Source of the DNA: an uncultured Negativicutes bacterium | GTDB taxonomy: Bacteria > Bacillota > Negativicutes > Veillonellales > Megasphaeraceae | Length of the DNA: 43,649 bases | NCBI GenBank assembly: GCA_900752195.1 | Contig: CAADUJ010000014.1 | Span: 1-43,649, forward strand | Reading direction: 5' to 3' | Shown: positions 24,774 through 33,471 of the stretch, in pieces | How positions within the stretch are numbered: the first letter of the stretch is position 1 | Layout of the letters: each line of letters opens with the position of its first letter | Program-made: the position numbers and the translations under genes | Notes under the pieces: generated by a model | Told to the model about the DNA's origin: nothing | The model's database searches: none | Seen by the model: only the letters and a program-made list of their open reading frames with translations

Positions 24774-26822
24774 ATGTATACACCGAGACGTAGAGCAAAG
24801 CATGCAAAACGAAAAGGACCGATGCATCGGTTACGGATTTTTATCATTTTCTTATTCGTCATCGCCGCAGGACTGGGATTTGGTTATATTTTCGCTGCCT
24901 ATCAAAGCCTGCCACCAGTAGGAAACAACATGCGGCCTGCCGTATCCTCCCAGGTCTTTGATCGCCATGGCCGCTTGATTACGACATTACATTCTGATCA
25001 GAACCGCCTGCCTATTGATATCAACAAGGTACCGACAAACCTGCAGAATGCCTTTATCGCCGCTGAAGACAATCGATTTTATGATCACATCGGCATCGAC
25101 CCTATCGGCATCATGCGCGCTATCGTCGCCAACCTGACGAACCGCGGCATCGCACAAGGCGGCAGTACCATCACGCAACAGCTGGCTAAAAACGCATTTT
25201 TGTCGCAGGAACAGACGCTAAAACGTAAAATTCAGGAAGCCATGCTGGCACTGGAAATCGAACAAAAATACAGCAAGAAAGAAATTCTGGAAATGTACAT
25301 GAACCAGATTTATTTCGGTCAAGGTGCCTATGGCATCCAGACGGCTGCAAAAACGTATTTCAATAAGGATGTAGACCAATTGACACTGACCCAGTGTGCC
25401 ATGCTGGCAGGACTACCCAAGAGTCCAAACTACTATTCCCCCTTTAACAACCTGGAAGCTGCCAAAGCCCGTAAGAACGTCGTCCTCGATCAGATGGCCA
25501 AATACGGCTATATCAATCAGGCTGAAGCCGACGAAGCCAAGAATGCAGACCTGCACCTGTCTCAGGCCAAACAGATTGCAGAAAACTCTGAAGCAGAATC
25601 GTTCATTGATTATGTATCGCAGATCGTCGCCTCTAAATATGGCGATGACGCGCTGTACAAAGAAGGTTTACAAATCTACACGACTATCGACATGGAAAAA
25701 CAGCGTGCAGCGGTCCAGGCCATGAAAGATCTGCCTGACAATTACAAAGACAGCAACGGCCTCACGCAGCCGCAGGGGGCTCTGGTCTCACTTGATCCCA
25801 AAACAGGTCAGATTCTGGCCATGGTCGGCGGTCGCGGCCAGGATAGTTTCAACCGTGCCAGCATGGCAGTGCGTCAGCCTGGTTCGGCCTTTAAGCCATT
25901 CGTATATGTAACGGCACTGCAAAAGGACATGACACCGGATACAGTCATGGAAGATAAACCTGTCACCTATGGTGGATGGTCACCGAAGAACGCCGAAGGC
26001 GGAAATATGGGCTCCATGACACTTCGAACGGCTCTTGCCCTTTCTGTCAATACGATTGCCGTCCAGTTAGCCGACGAAGTCGGTGCCCGCAATATTATCA
26101 GCACAGCTAAGAAGATGGGCATTTCAACGCTCGTTGAAAAAGGAAGTCCTAATGATGACAACCTTGCCATTGCTCTCGGTGGCCTCACGCGTGGTGTCAT
26201 CCCTCTGGAAATGGCCAGTGCTTACGGGACCTTTGCCAATAAGGGCGTACACGTAAAACCCGTTGCCATTACGAAAATACTCGACCGCAACGGCAATGTC
26301 ATCGAAGATGAATCGACGGCAAAGCCGGAAGAAACGCGGGTCATGTCGGAACGGGAAGCCTATGAAATGACAACTATGCTCCAGGCCGTCATCGAAAGCG
26401 GTACAGGTACAGGGGCTGCCATCGGTCGTCCTGCTGCTGGCAAGACCGGTACGACAGACGACAATAAGGATGCCTGGTTCGTCGGTTACACGCCGACCAT
26501 CGTCACAGCCGTATGGATTGGCGATGATACAGGTGCACACAGCTTGGGCGAAGTATATGGCGGTACCATACCGGCTCAGATTTGGCGCGATTATATGACA
26601 AAAGCGACGGAAGATGAAAGCAGTGCGGACTTCGATGTTCCGTCTGGCATGCGGCGTCCAAGCCGTGCAGTCGAAACACCGCGCAAGGAAACGGTCGAAG
26701 AAAAGAAACCTTCTACAACGGAAAAGAAAAAGAAAGACGAAGCTACTTCTGATTCCGATAGCAAAGACAGCGCAGAATCGGCCCGTAAGGAACAAGCTGC
26801 CAAAAACAATAAGGAAGAATAA
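24774..26822 (+). CDS. class A penicillin-binding protein (PBP1A-like transglycosylase/transpeptidase)
   Basis: A 682-residue bifunctional peptidoglycan synthase anchored by one N-terminal membrane helix (about 20-42) behind a basic cytoplasmic tail. GT51 domain about 60-240: AAEDNRFYDHIG (catalytic Glu 98), GGSTITQQLAKN, LEMYMNQIYFGQGAYGI. Transpeptidase domain: S371-x-x-K374 (PGSAFKP), S424-V-N426, and K557-T-G559. The C-terminus is a low-complexity charged tail (K/E/S rich, about 620-682). AAAGGAG lies 11 bases upstream of the ATG. Single-gene unit with its own promoter and terminator. Confidence 0.95.
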   Translation: MYTPRRRAKHAKRKGPMHRLRIFIIFLFVIAAGLGFGYIFAAYQSLPPVGNNMRPAVSSQVFDRHGRLITTLHSDQNRLPIDINKVPTNLQNAFIAAEDNRFYDHIGIDPIGIMRAIVANLTNRGIAQGGSTITQQLAKNAFLSQEQTLKRKIQEAMLALEIEQKYSKKEILEMYMNQIYFGQGAYGIQTAAKTYFNKDVDQLTLTQCAMLAGLPKSPNYYSPFNNLEAAKARKNVVLDQMAKYGYINQAEADEAKNADLHLSQAKQIAENSEAESFIDYVSQIVASKYGDDALYKEGLQIYTTIDMEKQRAAVQAMKDLPDNYKDSNGLTQPQGALVSLDPKTGQILAMVGGRGQDSFNRASMAVRQPGSAFKPFVYVTALQKDMTPDTVMEDKPVTYGGWSPKNAEGGNMGSMTLRTALALSVNTIAVQLADEVGARNIISTAKKMGISTLVEKGSPNDDNLAIALGGLTRGVIPLEMASAYGTFANKGVHVKPVAITKILDRNGNVIEDESTAKPEETRVMSEREAYEMTTMLQAVIESGTGTGAAIGRPAAGKTGTTDDNKDAWFVGYTPTIVTAVWIGDDTGAHSLGEVYGGTIPAQIWRDYMTKATEDESSADFDVPSGMRRPSRAVETPRKETVEEKKPSTTEKKKKDEATSDSDSKDSAESARKEQAAKNNKEE

Positions 26823-26848
26823 GGAACATAACCGATTCTCCTACGACA

Positions 26849-26894
26849 AAACCCCTGGGATGCTCTACCATAGACGAGCAACCCAGGGGTTTTG
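26849..26894 (+). terminator. terminator after the PBP gene
   Basis: AAAACCCCTGGG (26849-26860) pairs perfectly with CCCAGGGGTTTT (26883-26894), followed by a short T/A tail. The symmetry allows action on the minus strand as the IMPDH terminator too. Confidence 0.85.
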
Positions 26895-26954
26895 CTATAT
26901 ACGTATTATGTGTTCACGAGCTGTGACGATGCTTTCGCCATCACCTGAACGGAC

Positions 26955-28466
26955 TTACATATTGGATTCCGGTGCATTCTTTTCCTTGCGGATAACGTCA
27001 TGTGCACCGCCTTCTACGATAGACGTTGCAGATACGAGGGTAATCTTTGCCTTTTCCTGCAGTTCAGGAATGGTCAACGCTCCGCAGTTGCACATCGTCG
27101 ATTTCACCTTGCTAATGGTCTTATCAACGTTTTCTTTCAAGGGGCCTGCATACGGAACATAGGAATCGACACCTTCTTCAAAGGAAAGCTTCTTATCGCC
27201 ACCTAAATCATACCGCTGCCAGTTGCGGGCGCGGTTGGAGCCTTCGCCCCAATATTCTTTCACATAGGTGCCACCGATCATGACTTTTTCCGTCGGGCTT
27301 TCATCAAACCGTGCAAAGTATCTGCCGAGCATGACAAAATCTGCACCCATAGCCAAGGCCAAGGTAATATGGTGATCGTAGACGATACCGCCATCGGAGC
27401 AAACCGGAATATACACGCCAGTTTTACGATAGTATTCATCACGGGCCTGGCAAACTTCAATCAAGGCCGTCGCCTGACCACGACCGATACCTTTCGTTTC
27501 GCGGGTAATGCAGATGGAGCCGCCGCCGATACCGACTTTGATGAAATCAGCACCGCAATCGGCAAGGAAATTAAAGCCTTCCCGATCGACGACGTTACCA
27601 GCACCTACTTTTACAGTATCGCCATAGGTCTTACGAATCCATGCCAGAGTCCGTTTCTGCCATTCCGAAAAACCTTCTGAAGAATCGATGCAGAGCGCAT
27701 CTGCACCTGCTGCGATGAGAGCAGGAACACGTTCTTCATAATCGCGGGTATTAATGCCAGCGCCTACGATATAGCGTTTCTTTTCATCCAGTAATTCGCC
27801 GGGGTTTTCTTTGTGATCCGCATAGTCTTTACGGAATACAAAGGAATTGAGTGTGCCATCGTCATTGACGATAGGCAGGGCATTCAGTTTCTTATCCCAG
27901 ATGATATCGTTGGCTTCACCGAGGGTAACGCCATTTTTGGCATAAATCATCTTTTCAAGGGGTGTCATGAATTCCTTTACTTTCGTAGCCGGATCCATAC
28001 GGCTGACACGATAATCCCGGCTCGTTACGATACCGACGAGCTTACCATTTACGGTCCCATCCGATGTAACGGCAACAGTAGAATGTCCGGTCCGCTGTTT
28101 CAAGGCAACGACATCGGCCATGGTCATGTCGGGAGATACGTTGGAATCGCTGGGCACGAAGCCCGATTTATAGGCTTTGACACGAGCTACCATAGCGGCT
28201 TCCGATTCGATGGTCTGAGAACCATAGATGAAAGAAATACCGCCAGCTTTGGCCAGTGCGATTGCAAGACGGTCACCAGAAACGGCCTGCATAATGGCAG
28301 ATACCATAGGAATCGTCATTTCGATAGCAGGCTTTTCCCCTTTTTTAAATTTAACGAGAGGCGTCTTGAGAGATACATTTGCCGGCATACACTCACTTGA
28401 TGAATACCCAGGGATCAAAAGATATTCATTAAAAGTATGTGATGGTTCATTAATGTAAATAGCCAT
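26955..28466 (-). CDS. guaB: IMP dehydrogenase of the Tritrichomonas foetus type
   Basis: A 503-residue enzyme oxidising IMP to XMP with NAD+, the committed step to GTP. A CBS pair (about 102-220) is inserted in the barrel. The catalytic loop GGGSICITRETKGIGRGQ has Cys at 319 and the flap has R418-Y419, positions that coincide with the numbering I recall for the protozoan T. foetus enzyme. The N-terminal HTFNEYLLIPG, the GGG (not GPG) loop, and MCNCGALTI near the C-terminus are also of that type rather than the common bacterial GuaB form. AAGGAGG precedes the ATG. Functional residues appear intact. Confidence 0.93.
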   Translation of the reverse strand: MAIYINEPSHTFNEYLLIPGYSSSECMPANVSLKTPLVKFKKGEKPAIEMTIPMVSAIMQAVSGDRLAIALAKAGGISFIYGSQTIESEAAMVARVKAYKSGFVPSDSNVSPDMTMADVVALKQRTGHSTVAVTSDGTVNGKLVGIVTSRDYRVSRMDPATKVKEFMTPLEKMIYAKNGVTLGEANDIIWDKKLNALPIVNDDGTLNSFVFRKDYADHKENPGELLDEKKRYIVGAGINTRDYEERVPALIAAGADALCIDSSEGFSEWQKRTLAWIRKTYGDTVKVGAGNVVDREGFNFLADCGADFIKVGIGGGSICITRETKGIGRGQATALIEVCQARDEYYRKTGVYIPVCSDGGIVYDHHITLALAMGADFVMLGRYFARFDESPTEKVMIGGTYVKEYWGEGSNRARNWQRYDLGGDKKLSFEEGVDSYVPYAGPLKENVDKTISKVKSTMCNCGALTIPELQEKAKITLVSATSIVEGGAHDVIRKEKNAPESNM

Positions 28467-28549
28467 TAGTTAAATCCTCCTTGATCATGAACAAACAACC
28501 GGTGTCATCTCTGCCGGTCTCTCCTAAAAATTAAAAATGTATTTATAAT

Positions 28550-28577
28550 ATTATACTCTTTGGGCTTCTAAAATCAA
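28550..28577 (-). promoter_or_regulatory. promoter of the IMPDH gene
   Basis: Minus strand TTGATT (28572-28577), 16-base spacer, TATAAT (28550-28555), about 84 bases ahead of the start. Confidence 0.65.
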
Positions 28578-28619
28578 GACTCCTCTTATTAGTGTTTTTT
28601 TACTAGTGATTATCTTAAT

Positions 28620-28877
28620 TAATCACGGTACTACAGTAAAGGATTTTCCCGGTCTCCCGACTGGGCGTATTGCGGCGACATCCTTACAAGTATATACTAG
28701 CTACCGTTCTCTCAGCCTATTATACAGATGTCACTGTCGTAGCCCGAAAGAAGCGCAAACTATCAATAGAACTAACCGGCTTAGTCCTGCACAGTGCCTA
28801 TTGAGGCGAACTCGTCACCCATCCACGTATTCTCCTTTCCCAACGGTTTTATAAGGAAAGCAGGAACAGGCTCTCAT
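28620..28877. ncRNA. structured, gene-free stretch; candidate non-coding RNA of unknown class
   Basis: About 260 bases with no credible reading frame but higher GC than typical spacers here. Local stems: AAGGAT/ATCCTT (28639-28644 with 28680-28685) enclosing CCCGGT/ACTGGG (28648-28653 with 28660-28665); ACTAA/TTAGT (28771-28775 with 28781-28785); CTTTCC/GGAAAG (28835-28840 with 28855-28860). A strong terminator closes it on the plus strand. It does not match tmRNA, SRP RNA, RNase P, T-box or any riboswitch I can recall. Strand is unresolved. Confidence 0.35.
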
Positions 28878-28922
28878 AAAAAGAATGCGGTGAAACATCT
28901 ATTTTTTCACCGCATTCTTTTT
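28878..28922. terminator. strong bidirectional terminator
   Basis: A perfect 18-bp stem (28878-28895 with 28905-28922), nine-base loop, T-runs on both sides. It ends the 109-residue gene on the minus strand and would also end any plus-strand RNA from 28620 onward. Confidence 0.9.
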
Positions 28923-28927
28923 GTTTT

Positions 28928-29257
28928 TTATCTCTTTTTGCTCGTCCGTGGATGCGTCTTGATAACGATATTCCGCCCATCTTTGACAACTTCTAATCCA
29001 ATATCGCCGATTCCATCCTTATAATATTCCATTTTAATCCCCAAAAGAATGGTTCCCACCTTGGTCTGCAGATCATCCGTAAAGAACTGTTTCCGGAAAT
29101 CTTCCGCCGTCTGGCCATGGGATTTTTTCTTTCCTACAGGCCGTTTTTCAAGGTCTTCTTCATCATTCCAATCCGCCGTTTCAAAGGTGATATCTTCCTT
29201 GACGCCTTTTATCATATCTTCAATAGACCGGTTCTTCGGTATCTTATGCTTTGCCAT
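28928..29257 (-). CDS. hypothetical protein, 109 residues
   Basis: Not recognised. A highly charged, probably soluble protein with a Lys-rich N-terminus (MAKHKIPKNRSIEDMIKGVK), an acidic middle, then a possible alpha/beta segment (TILLGIKMEYYKDGIGDIGLEVVKDGRNIVIK) and a basic tail. No membrane segment or Cys motif. AAAGGAG precedes the ATG by eight bases and a strong terminator follows, so it is very likely a real gene, set about 55 bases downstream of the envelope trio. Confidence 0.7.
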   Translation of the reverse strand: MAKHKIPKNRSIEDMIKGVKEDITFETADWNDEEDLEKRPVGKKKSHGQTAEDFRKQFFTDDLQTKVGTILLGIKMEYYKDGIGDIGLEVVKDGRNIVIKTHPRTSKKR

Positions 29258-29283
29258 ACATAGTCACTCCTTTGTAGAATAGA

Positions 29284-29306
29284 AACGGGCGCCCGTCGAC
29301 GCCCGC
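29284..29306 (-). terminator. probable terminator after the anchored envelope protein gene
   Basis: A GC-rich inverted repeat on the minus strand (GGGCG/CGCCC around TCGAC) followed by GTTTCTATT. The T-tract is weak, so some read-through into the 109-residue gene is plausible. Confidence 0.4.
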
Positions 29307-29313
29307 CTTTCCG

Positions 29314-30213
29314 TTATTGTGTTTGTTCATCCATCTTATCCGATGCTTCTCGCATACTATTCAAGGTAATCTTAGAGAAGTCTTCCGGTGTCTTATAGGT
29401 GGCGATTTTCGTAAAGCCTTTCTTCAGCCGGCCTCGATAAGCCGCAATGACTTCGTTATCGCTATTCATTTCTGCAATGAAAATTTCCTGCCCGTCAATA
29501 CCGACGAGACGGAACTTACCGCTCGGTGAAATTTCACGCCAGCCACTCGTAGCGCCGTCAAACATGTAGACGACACCTGTACGCAAATTGTCATAGAAGA
29601 AGATGTCCTGGTCATAGAACACGGCAATACGGCCGATGTTCTCTGCCTGTACATGGATGCGCCGCGTATCATAGTTGGCATCTGTACGATAAATGCGGTA
29701 TTTATCCTTATCGACTTCCAATTTCATATAGACGACGTTCGTCGCTGTCGAATAAGCAACATCGACGATCTTGCTATCCCGTGGCGCGTTTTCAATAGGT
29801 GCATCGAGTTCGCGATCAGGATAAATCGGATTATACTGGGAAATATACACGCCATAGCGGCCTGTCTTTTCATCGACACCATATGAGGCAAAAATGGCCA
29901 GATTACGATCAGGAAGCCATTCGAAGAAGGATACCTTACGGCCGTGGAGCTGAATCCGCTGGGGCTCGCTCTTCTTTCCCGCTTCATAAATGGATACGAC
30001 ATCGTCGACGATCGTAGCCATGAAACGCTTGTCATAGGAATAGAACGTCTGGCCGTTCGGTTCTACACCAAAGCCCATCTTTTCCTGCTGATTCGTACTA
30101 CCAATATGAAAATCCGACGTAGGCGCAAAGAGAACTTGATCCAGGTAGTAATAGAGGCCAGCCTGAATGGCGATACCCGCCACAAAGACTACGAACACTT
30201 TTTTTAGCTTCAT
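29314..30213 (-). CDS. membrane-anchored extracytoplasmic protein, unknown function
   Basis: 299 residues. One N-terminal hydrophobic segment (about 5-26, VFVVFVAGIAIQAGLYYYL) acts as an uncleaved anchor or signal; the rest is beta-rich with repeated short strands (FMATIVDDVVSIYEAG, VSFFEWLPDRNLAIFASYG, IAVFYDQDIFFYDN), reminiscent of a propeller/TolB-like sensor, but I cannot assign a family. It lies 10 bases after the NAGPA-type gene, so co-expressed with two extracytoplasmic glycan enzymes. A role in envelope glycan handling is only inference. Confidence 0.7.
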   Translation of the reverse strand: MKLKKVFVVFVAGIAIQAGLYYYLDQVLFAPTSDFHIGSTNQQEKMGFGVEPNGQTFYSYDKRFMATIVDDVVSIYEAGKKSEPQRIQLHGRKVSFFEWLPDRNLAIFASYGVDEKTGRYGVYISQYNPIYPDRELDAPIENAPRDSKIVDVAYSTATNVVYMKLEVDKDKYRIYRTDANYDTRRIHVQAENIGRIAVFYDQDIFFYDNLRTGVVYMFDGATSGWREISPSGKFRLVGIDGQEIFIAEMNSDNEVIAAYRGRLKKGFTKIATYKTPEDFSKITLNSMREASDKMDEQTQ

Positions 30214-30223
30214 TCCCTACCTC

Positions 30224-31162
30224 CTACTTTACGATAAAGGCCGTCGGAATCATGCGTTCACCAAGCAAATCAGCTGGCTTATTGACGACTTTGCCATTCA
30301 AATACAACGTCGAACTGGAGCCGCCATCGAGATTAGCTGCTATATACGCTCCCTGTTCGTACATGATGTTTTGGATATCCCTCAAGGTAGCACCGATTGA
30401 ATACGACGGCTGGCGGCCATCGATGACGAGGAAGAGGACCGTCCCATCCTTACGCTGTCCGATTGCCGTCCGCGGACCCACGCCCCAACCGCCGTCGCCA
30501 GACGTAATCATCTTCTGGCCATTAACGATAAGCGGCGGCCCAAAGGAAATGCCTTCCTGAATATCCATATCAATGATTTCGCCTTTGCTGTAGTTACCAG
30601 CGACGAGGTTACCATCTTTAGTAAAGCCAATGAATTCATTTACTTCACTATCAGCTGTATTCCCTCCTAAAAGGAACTTACCATCGTGAACGATGAACCC
30701 ATATGGACTGCGGCCTGTGCCCGTCCCATTGGCATCATAGAAACCACCGGCATTAATGGCTGCAACAGCATTATTACGCTGGGCAATACCACTGGTCGTA
30801 TCACCTTTTTCATCCATATTTTCAGCCGTACCGATTTTGACCCGTTTCGGATCCGGTATTTCAAGCAAAAATCCCTTAAAGCGGCTGGACTCGATATTTT
30901 GCAATTTCAAAGAAGAGTCCGTACGGACTTTAAACTTAAAGAGTTCCTGCTTTGGCGCCGTACTGATGCCCCCTAAAATCTGGTCGATTTCTTCCTGGCT
31001 GTAGAGCCAGGTAATGTACTGGGGATGACGACTCTTTAAGATTGCGCCTACGACGGTCCGCTTAATGTTATCAAAAGGGCCGAATAAGACGACAATCGGT
31101 GACGTTACTGCAAAAAACAGCAACACGATGATTAAAAACCTTCCAAAATCCTTCAGCTTCAT
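30224..31162 (-). CDS. phosphodiester glycosidase (NAGPA/DUF2233) family protein
   Basis: 312 residues. An N-terminal membrane anchor (about 10-28) is followed by a roughly 200-residue NAGPA domain: AINAGGFYDANGTGTG, GRSPYGFIVHDGK, VGPRTAIGQRKDGTVLFLVIDGRQ, and the signature NLDGGSSSTLYLNGKVVN, ending in IPTAFIVK. Homologues cleave GlcNAc-1-phosphodiester linkages (mammalian uncovering enzyme) or act on teichoic-acid-like or exopolysaccharide glycans in bacteria. The domain should face the periplasm. ATG 31162 is preferred over one 12 bases upstream because GAGGT lies five bases before it. Confidence 0.88.
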   Translation of the reverse strand: MKLKDFGRFLIIVLLFFAVTSPIVVLFGPFDNIKRTVVGAILKSRHPQYITWLYSQEEIDQILGGISTAPKQELFKFKVRTDSSLKLQNIESSRFKGFLLEIPDPKRVKIGTAENMDEKGDTTSGIAQRNNAVAAINAGGFYDANGTGTGRSPYGFIVHDGKFLLGGNTADSEVNEFIGFTKDGNLVAGNYSKGEIIDMDIQEGISFGPPLIVNGQKMITSGDGGWGVGPRTAIGQRKDGTVLFLVIDGRQPSYSIGATLRDIQNIMYEQGAYIAANLDGGSSSTLYLNGKVVNKPADLLGERMIPTAFIVK

Positions 31163-31195
31163 ATTGTACCTCATCCTACCTAGATCAGATATACG

Positions 31196-32005
31196 CTACC
31201 TCTGTTCATACTGTTCTGTCGTAATACGTTGACGGAAATTATCGATATCGACTTCATTGCCGATCCAGATCCGTTTCACTGCATACGGGTCATCACCATA
31301 CTTAGCCCACCCAGGGTTCATGGTAAAGGCCAGCCTGATGTCGGCAGCCTGTAACGCCTTGGCCGCAGCTGGGCTGTTGCCGCCATAGGGATAGCAAAAA
31401 TATGCATTATCGATTCCCAGTTGCGCTTTTAGCTCTTCCTGACTCTTGGCGATTTCCTTTGCCAATGTATCTGGTCCTTGTTCATTGACCCGTTCATGGT
31501 GGTAGCTATGTGATGCAATCTGTATCCCCGCATCATGCATTTCCTTGATTTGCTGCCATGTCAATCGCGTACCTTGATCGGCATCATACGTCGGAATAAA
31601 TACGGTGCAGGCAAAACCATATTCTTTCATGACAGGCATGACGATAGAATACGTATCGGCATATCCATCATCGAACGTCAGTACGACAGGACGAACAGGA
31701 ACGGGCTTATGGTGTACCATGTATTCATAGAGCTGATCCATCGTAATAGGATGGAAATCATTATCTTTGAGGAATTTCATCTGCGCACGGAAATTTTCCT
31801 CTCGCAAGCAGGCTTGATTATGGGGATCATCAGGGTCGACGCCTATCATGTGATACATCAACACGGGAATCCCTTTATCAGGAACAGCCATTTCAACTTG
31901 TTCCGTTTCCGTAACGGCTTCCTTAGGGGACGTGTTGTCTGTACTGCAGCCACCCAGGAACATCACGCAGGCCGCTATGAGGGCCAGTAATTTCCAACCT
32001 CGCAA
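31196..32005 (-). CDS. polysaccharide deacetylase lipoprotein (CE4)
   Basis: 269 residues with a lipoprotein signal (hydrophobic stretch then LGGC, Cys 20). A NodB-homology domain follows: PVLMYHMI, TFDDGYAD (metal Asp pair), SHSYHH (metal His pair) and CYPYGG. It removes N- or O-acetyl groups from a cell-surface polysaccharide or peptidoglycan, anchored to a membrane leaflet. The start must be TTG at 32005, because the next Met lies within the signal helix; GGAGG is ten bases upstream. First of three adjacent envelope genes. Confidence 0.9.
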   Translation of the reverse strand: MRGWKLLALIAACVMFLGGCSTDNTSPKEAVTETEQVEMAVPDKGIPVLMYHMIGVDPDDPHNQACLREENFRAQMKFLKDNDFHPITMDQLYEYMVHHKPVPVRPVVLTFDDGYADTYSIVMPVMKEYGFACTVFIPTYDADQGTRLTWQQIKEMHDAGIQIASHSYHHERVNEQGPDTLAKEIAKSQEELKAQLGIDNAYFCYPYGGNSPAAAKALQAADIRLAFTMNPGWAKYGDDPYAVKRIWIGNEVDIDNFRQRITTEQYEQR

Positions 32006-32145
32006 AACGTAAAATCCTCCTTTATCTATTCATACAAGCGTTCCAAAATGAACGTAACATACTTATTTTAACTGATTTTGTATATTCAAGCAATATTGTA
32101 CCGTACTCCCAGGCTTTTTATAGAAGCCCACACGTACCAGGCAAC

Positions 32146-33114
32146 TTACGATTCAGGGACCGTCACGAAGGGAACGCCTTCGTCATTTCCAGATAAGACC
32201 TTGCGAATATATTCTTCCAGGGCATCCCGAAGTTCTGCTGTTCCTTCCACGGAATGAGCAGCCACGCTCGGCGTCAACAGGAATTCAGGGCGAGTCATCA
32301 TCTTCAGCATCATAGGACTCGGATGTTCCGATGATAACACATCTAGCGCAGCACTGCGAATATGTCCATCGTCGACAGCATGGTACAGTGCCGCTTCGTC
32401 TACGAGCCCGCCTTGGGCACAATTGACAAACATGGTGCCCTCTTTCATTTCCTCAAACTGTTCTTCCCGGAAAAGATACCGCGTCGTTTCATTTAAGGGG
32501 ATGTGCAGAGAAATAACGTCACTCGTACGCAGAAGTTTATCGAAATCAACGGCCGTAACGCCTTGTTTCACCATGACGTCTTCATCCACGAAGGGATCAT
32601 ACGCCTGAATGCTACAACCAAAAGCCTGGAGTCTTCTGGCAACGGCTCTGCCTGTATGACCAAAGCCGATGAGACCAATCACCTGGCTGCCAATGCGATG
32701 AATCGGCCAGGGCACACTGCCATAGGCCCAACGGCTATTGCTCCGAATATCATTCTGATATTCCGGTAATTCCCGTAACAAGGCTAATATCATGGCACAC
32801 GTATGATCGGCTATGTCATCAATGCAATAGGCTGTATTACAAATGACTTTGATACCTCTTTTGGTGGCGCCTTCTACATCAATCCTGTCGTAGCGAGCAC
32901 CATACACGACAATGACGCGCAAATCCTCAAGACGCTCTAACAACGAGTCTGTAATGGCCTCATTGCCGCAAATCAAGACATCCGTACCTTCTAATTGTTC
33001 AGCTAGTACGTCTTCGCTGGCCATCGGATAATAGGATATATCAGCTATATCTTGTAACCGCTCTCCAAAATCATCGTCATCCTGGTGATTCGTGAGAATA
33101 CTTATATGGTACAT
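32146..33114 (-). CDS. D-isomer-specific 2-hydroxyacid dehydrogenase-like protein with altered active site
   Basis: 322 residues with the family's two-domain layout and NAD loop G150-F-G152-H-T-G155. The family's catalytic triad is Arg (NxxRG), Glu and His (TPH). Here the Arg motif reads NCAQGG, with Q234 in place of Arg, and the TPH motif reads TPSVAAH, with S283 in place of His; Glu 263 is retained. Both substitutions are plain in the codons (CAA, AGC). It may be a non-canonical enzyme or a pseudoenzyme. AGGGAG precedes ATG 33114. Monocistronic, 140 bases after the deacetylase's start. Confidence 0.85.
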   Translation of the reverse strand: MYHISILTNHQDDDDFGERLQDIADISYYPMASEDVLAEQLEGTDVLICGNEAITDSLLERLEDLRVIVVYGARYDRIDVEGATKRGIKVICNTAYCIDDIADHTCAMILALLRELPEYQNDIRSNSRWAYGSVPWPIHRIGSQVIGLIGFGHTGRAVARRLQAFGCSIQAYDPFVDEDVMVKQGVTAVDFDKLLRTSDVISLHIPLNETTRYLFREEQFEEMKEGTMFVNCAQGGLVDEAALYHAVDDGHIRSAALDVLSSEHPSPMMLKMMTRPEFLLTPSVAAHSVEGTAELRDALEEYIRKVLSGNDEGVPFVTVPES

Positions 33115-33251
33115 ATCACAGCTCCCTTTCTCGGAATTTCTTCCAATAAAAATACTTAGTTATACCTATACAATTAAATATATATCACATTAGCCGTCAA
33201 ATTACAAGGCCTGCCCTTCTGGGAATGGACACTGGCACCAGCATGCAATCA

Positions 33252-33283
33252 AAAAAAGACGGCTGCCGAAACAGTCGTCTTTC
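33252..33283 (-). terminator. terminator of the GNAT - TIGR04076 - Cys-rich operon
   Basis: AAAGACGGCTG pairs with CAGTCGTCTTT on the minus strand, followed by TTTTTTT (33252-33258). Confidence 0.85.
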
Positions 33284-33286
33284 CTA

Positions 33287-33445
33287 CTATAGCGTATCTT
33301 TTTTTGCCTTGTGCGCACGAAGAAGCTCCCTCATACAGGCTACGAGAGGCCACCCTTTTTGGCGATGGAAACGTATACAAGCCACACAATCACCATGGCG
33401 GGGACAGTCTACTTTACAAGGACAATCTTCTACAAGTTCTTTCAT
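33287..33445 (-). CDS. small cysteine-rich protein
   Basis: About 52 residues beginning MKELVEDCPCKVDCPRHG, with seven Cys: CPCKVDC, GDCVAC and a later single Cys before RELLRAHKAKK. The spacing suggests a zinc or iron-sulfur knuckle, but I do not recognise the family. ATG 33445 has GGAGAG nine bases upstream; ATG 33460 or TTG 33475 are alternatives, the latter overlapping the TIGR04076 stop. Cotranscribed with that gene. Confidence 0.6.
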   Translation of the reverse strand: MKELVEDCPCKVDCPRHGDCVACIRFHRQKGWPLVACMRELLRAHKAKKDTL

Positions 33446-33471
33446 CGTACATCTCTCCATTTCTAAATGAC

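Noticed and set aside
28639..28700. Resemblance of the minus strand (AAGGATGTCGCCGC...CCAGTC) to the 5' arm of 6S RNA
   Set aside because: The segment closes on itself within 47 bases (AAGGAT/ATCCTT) and no 3' arm with the 6S bubble follows, so the likeness is probably chance.
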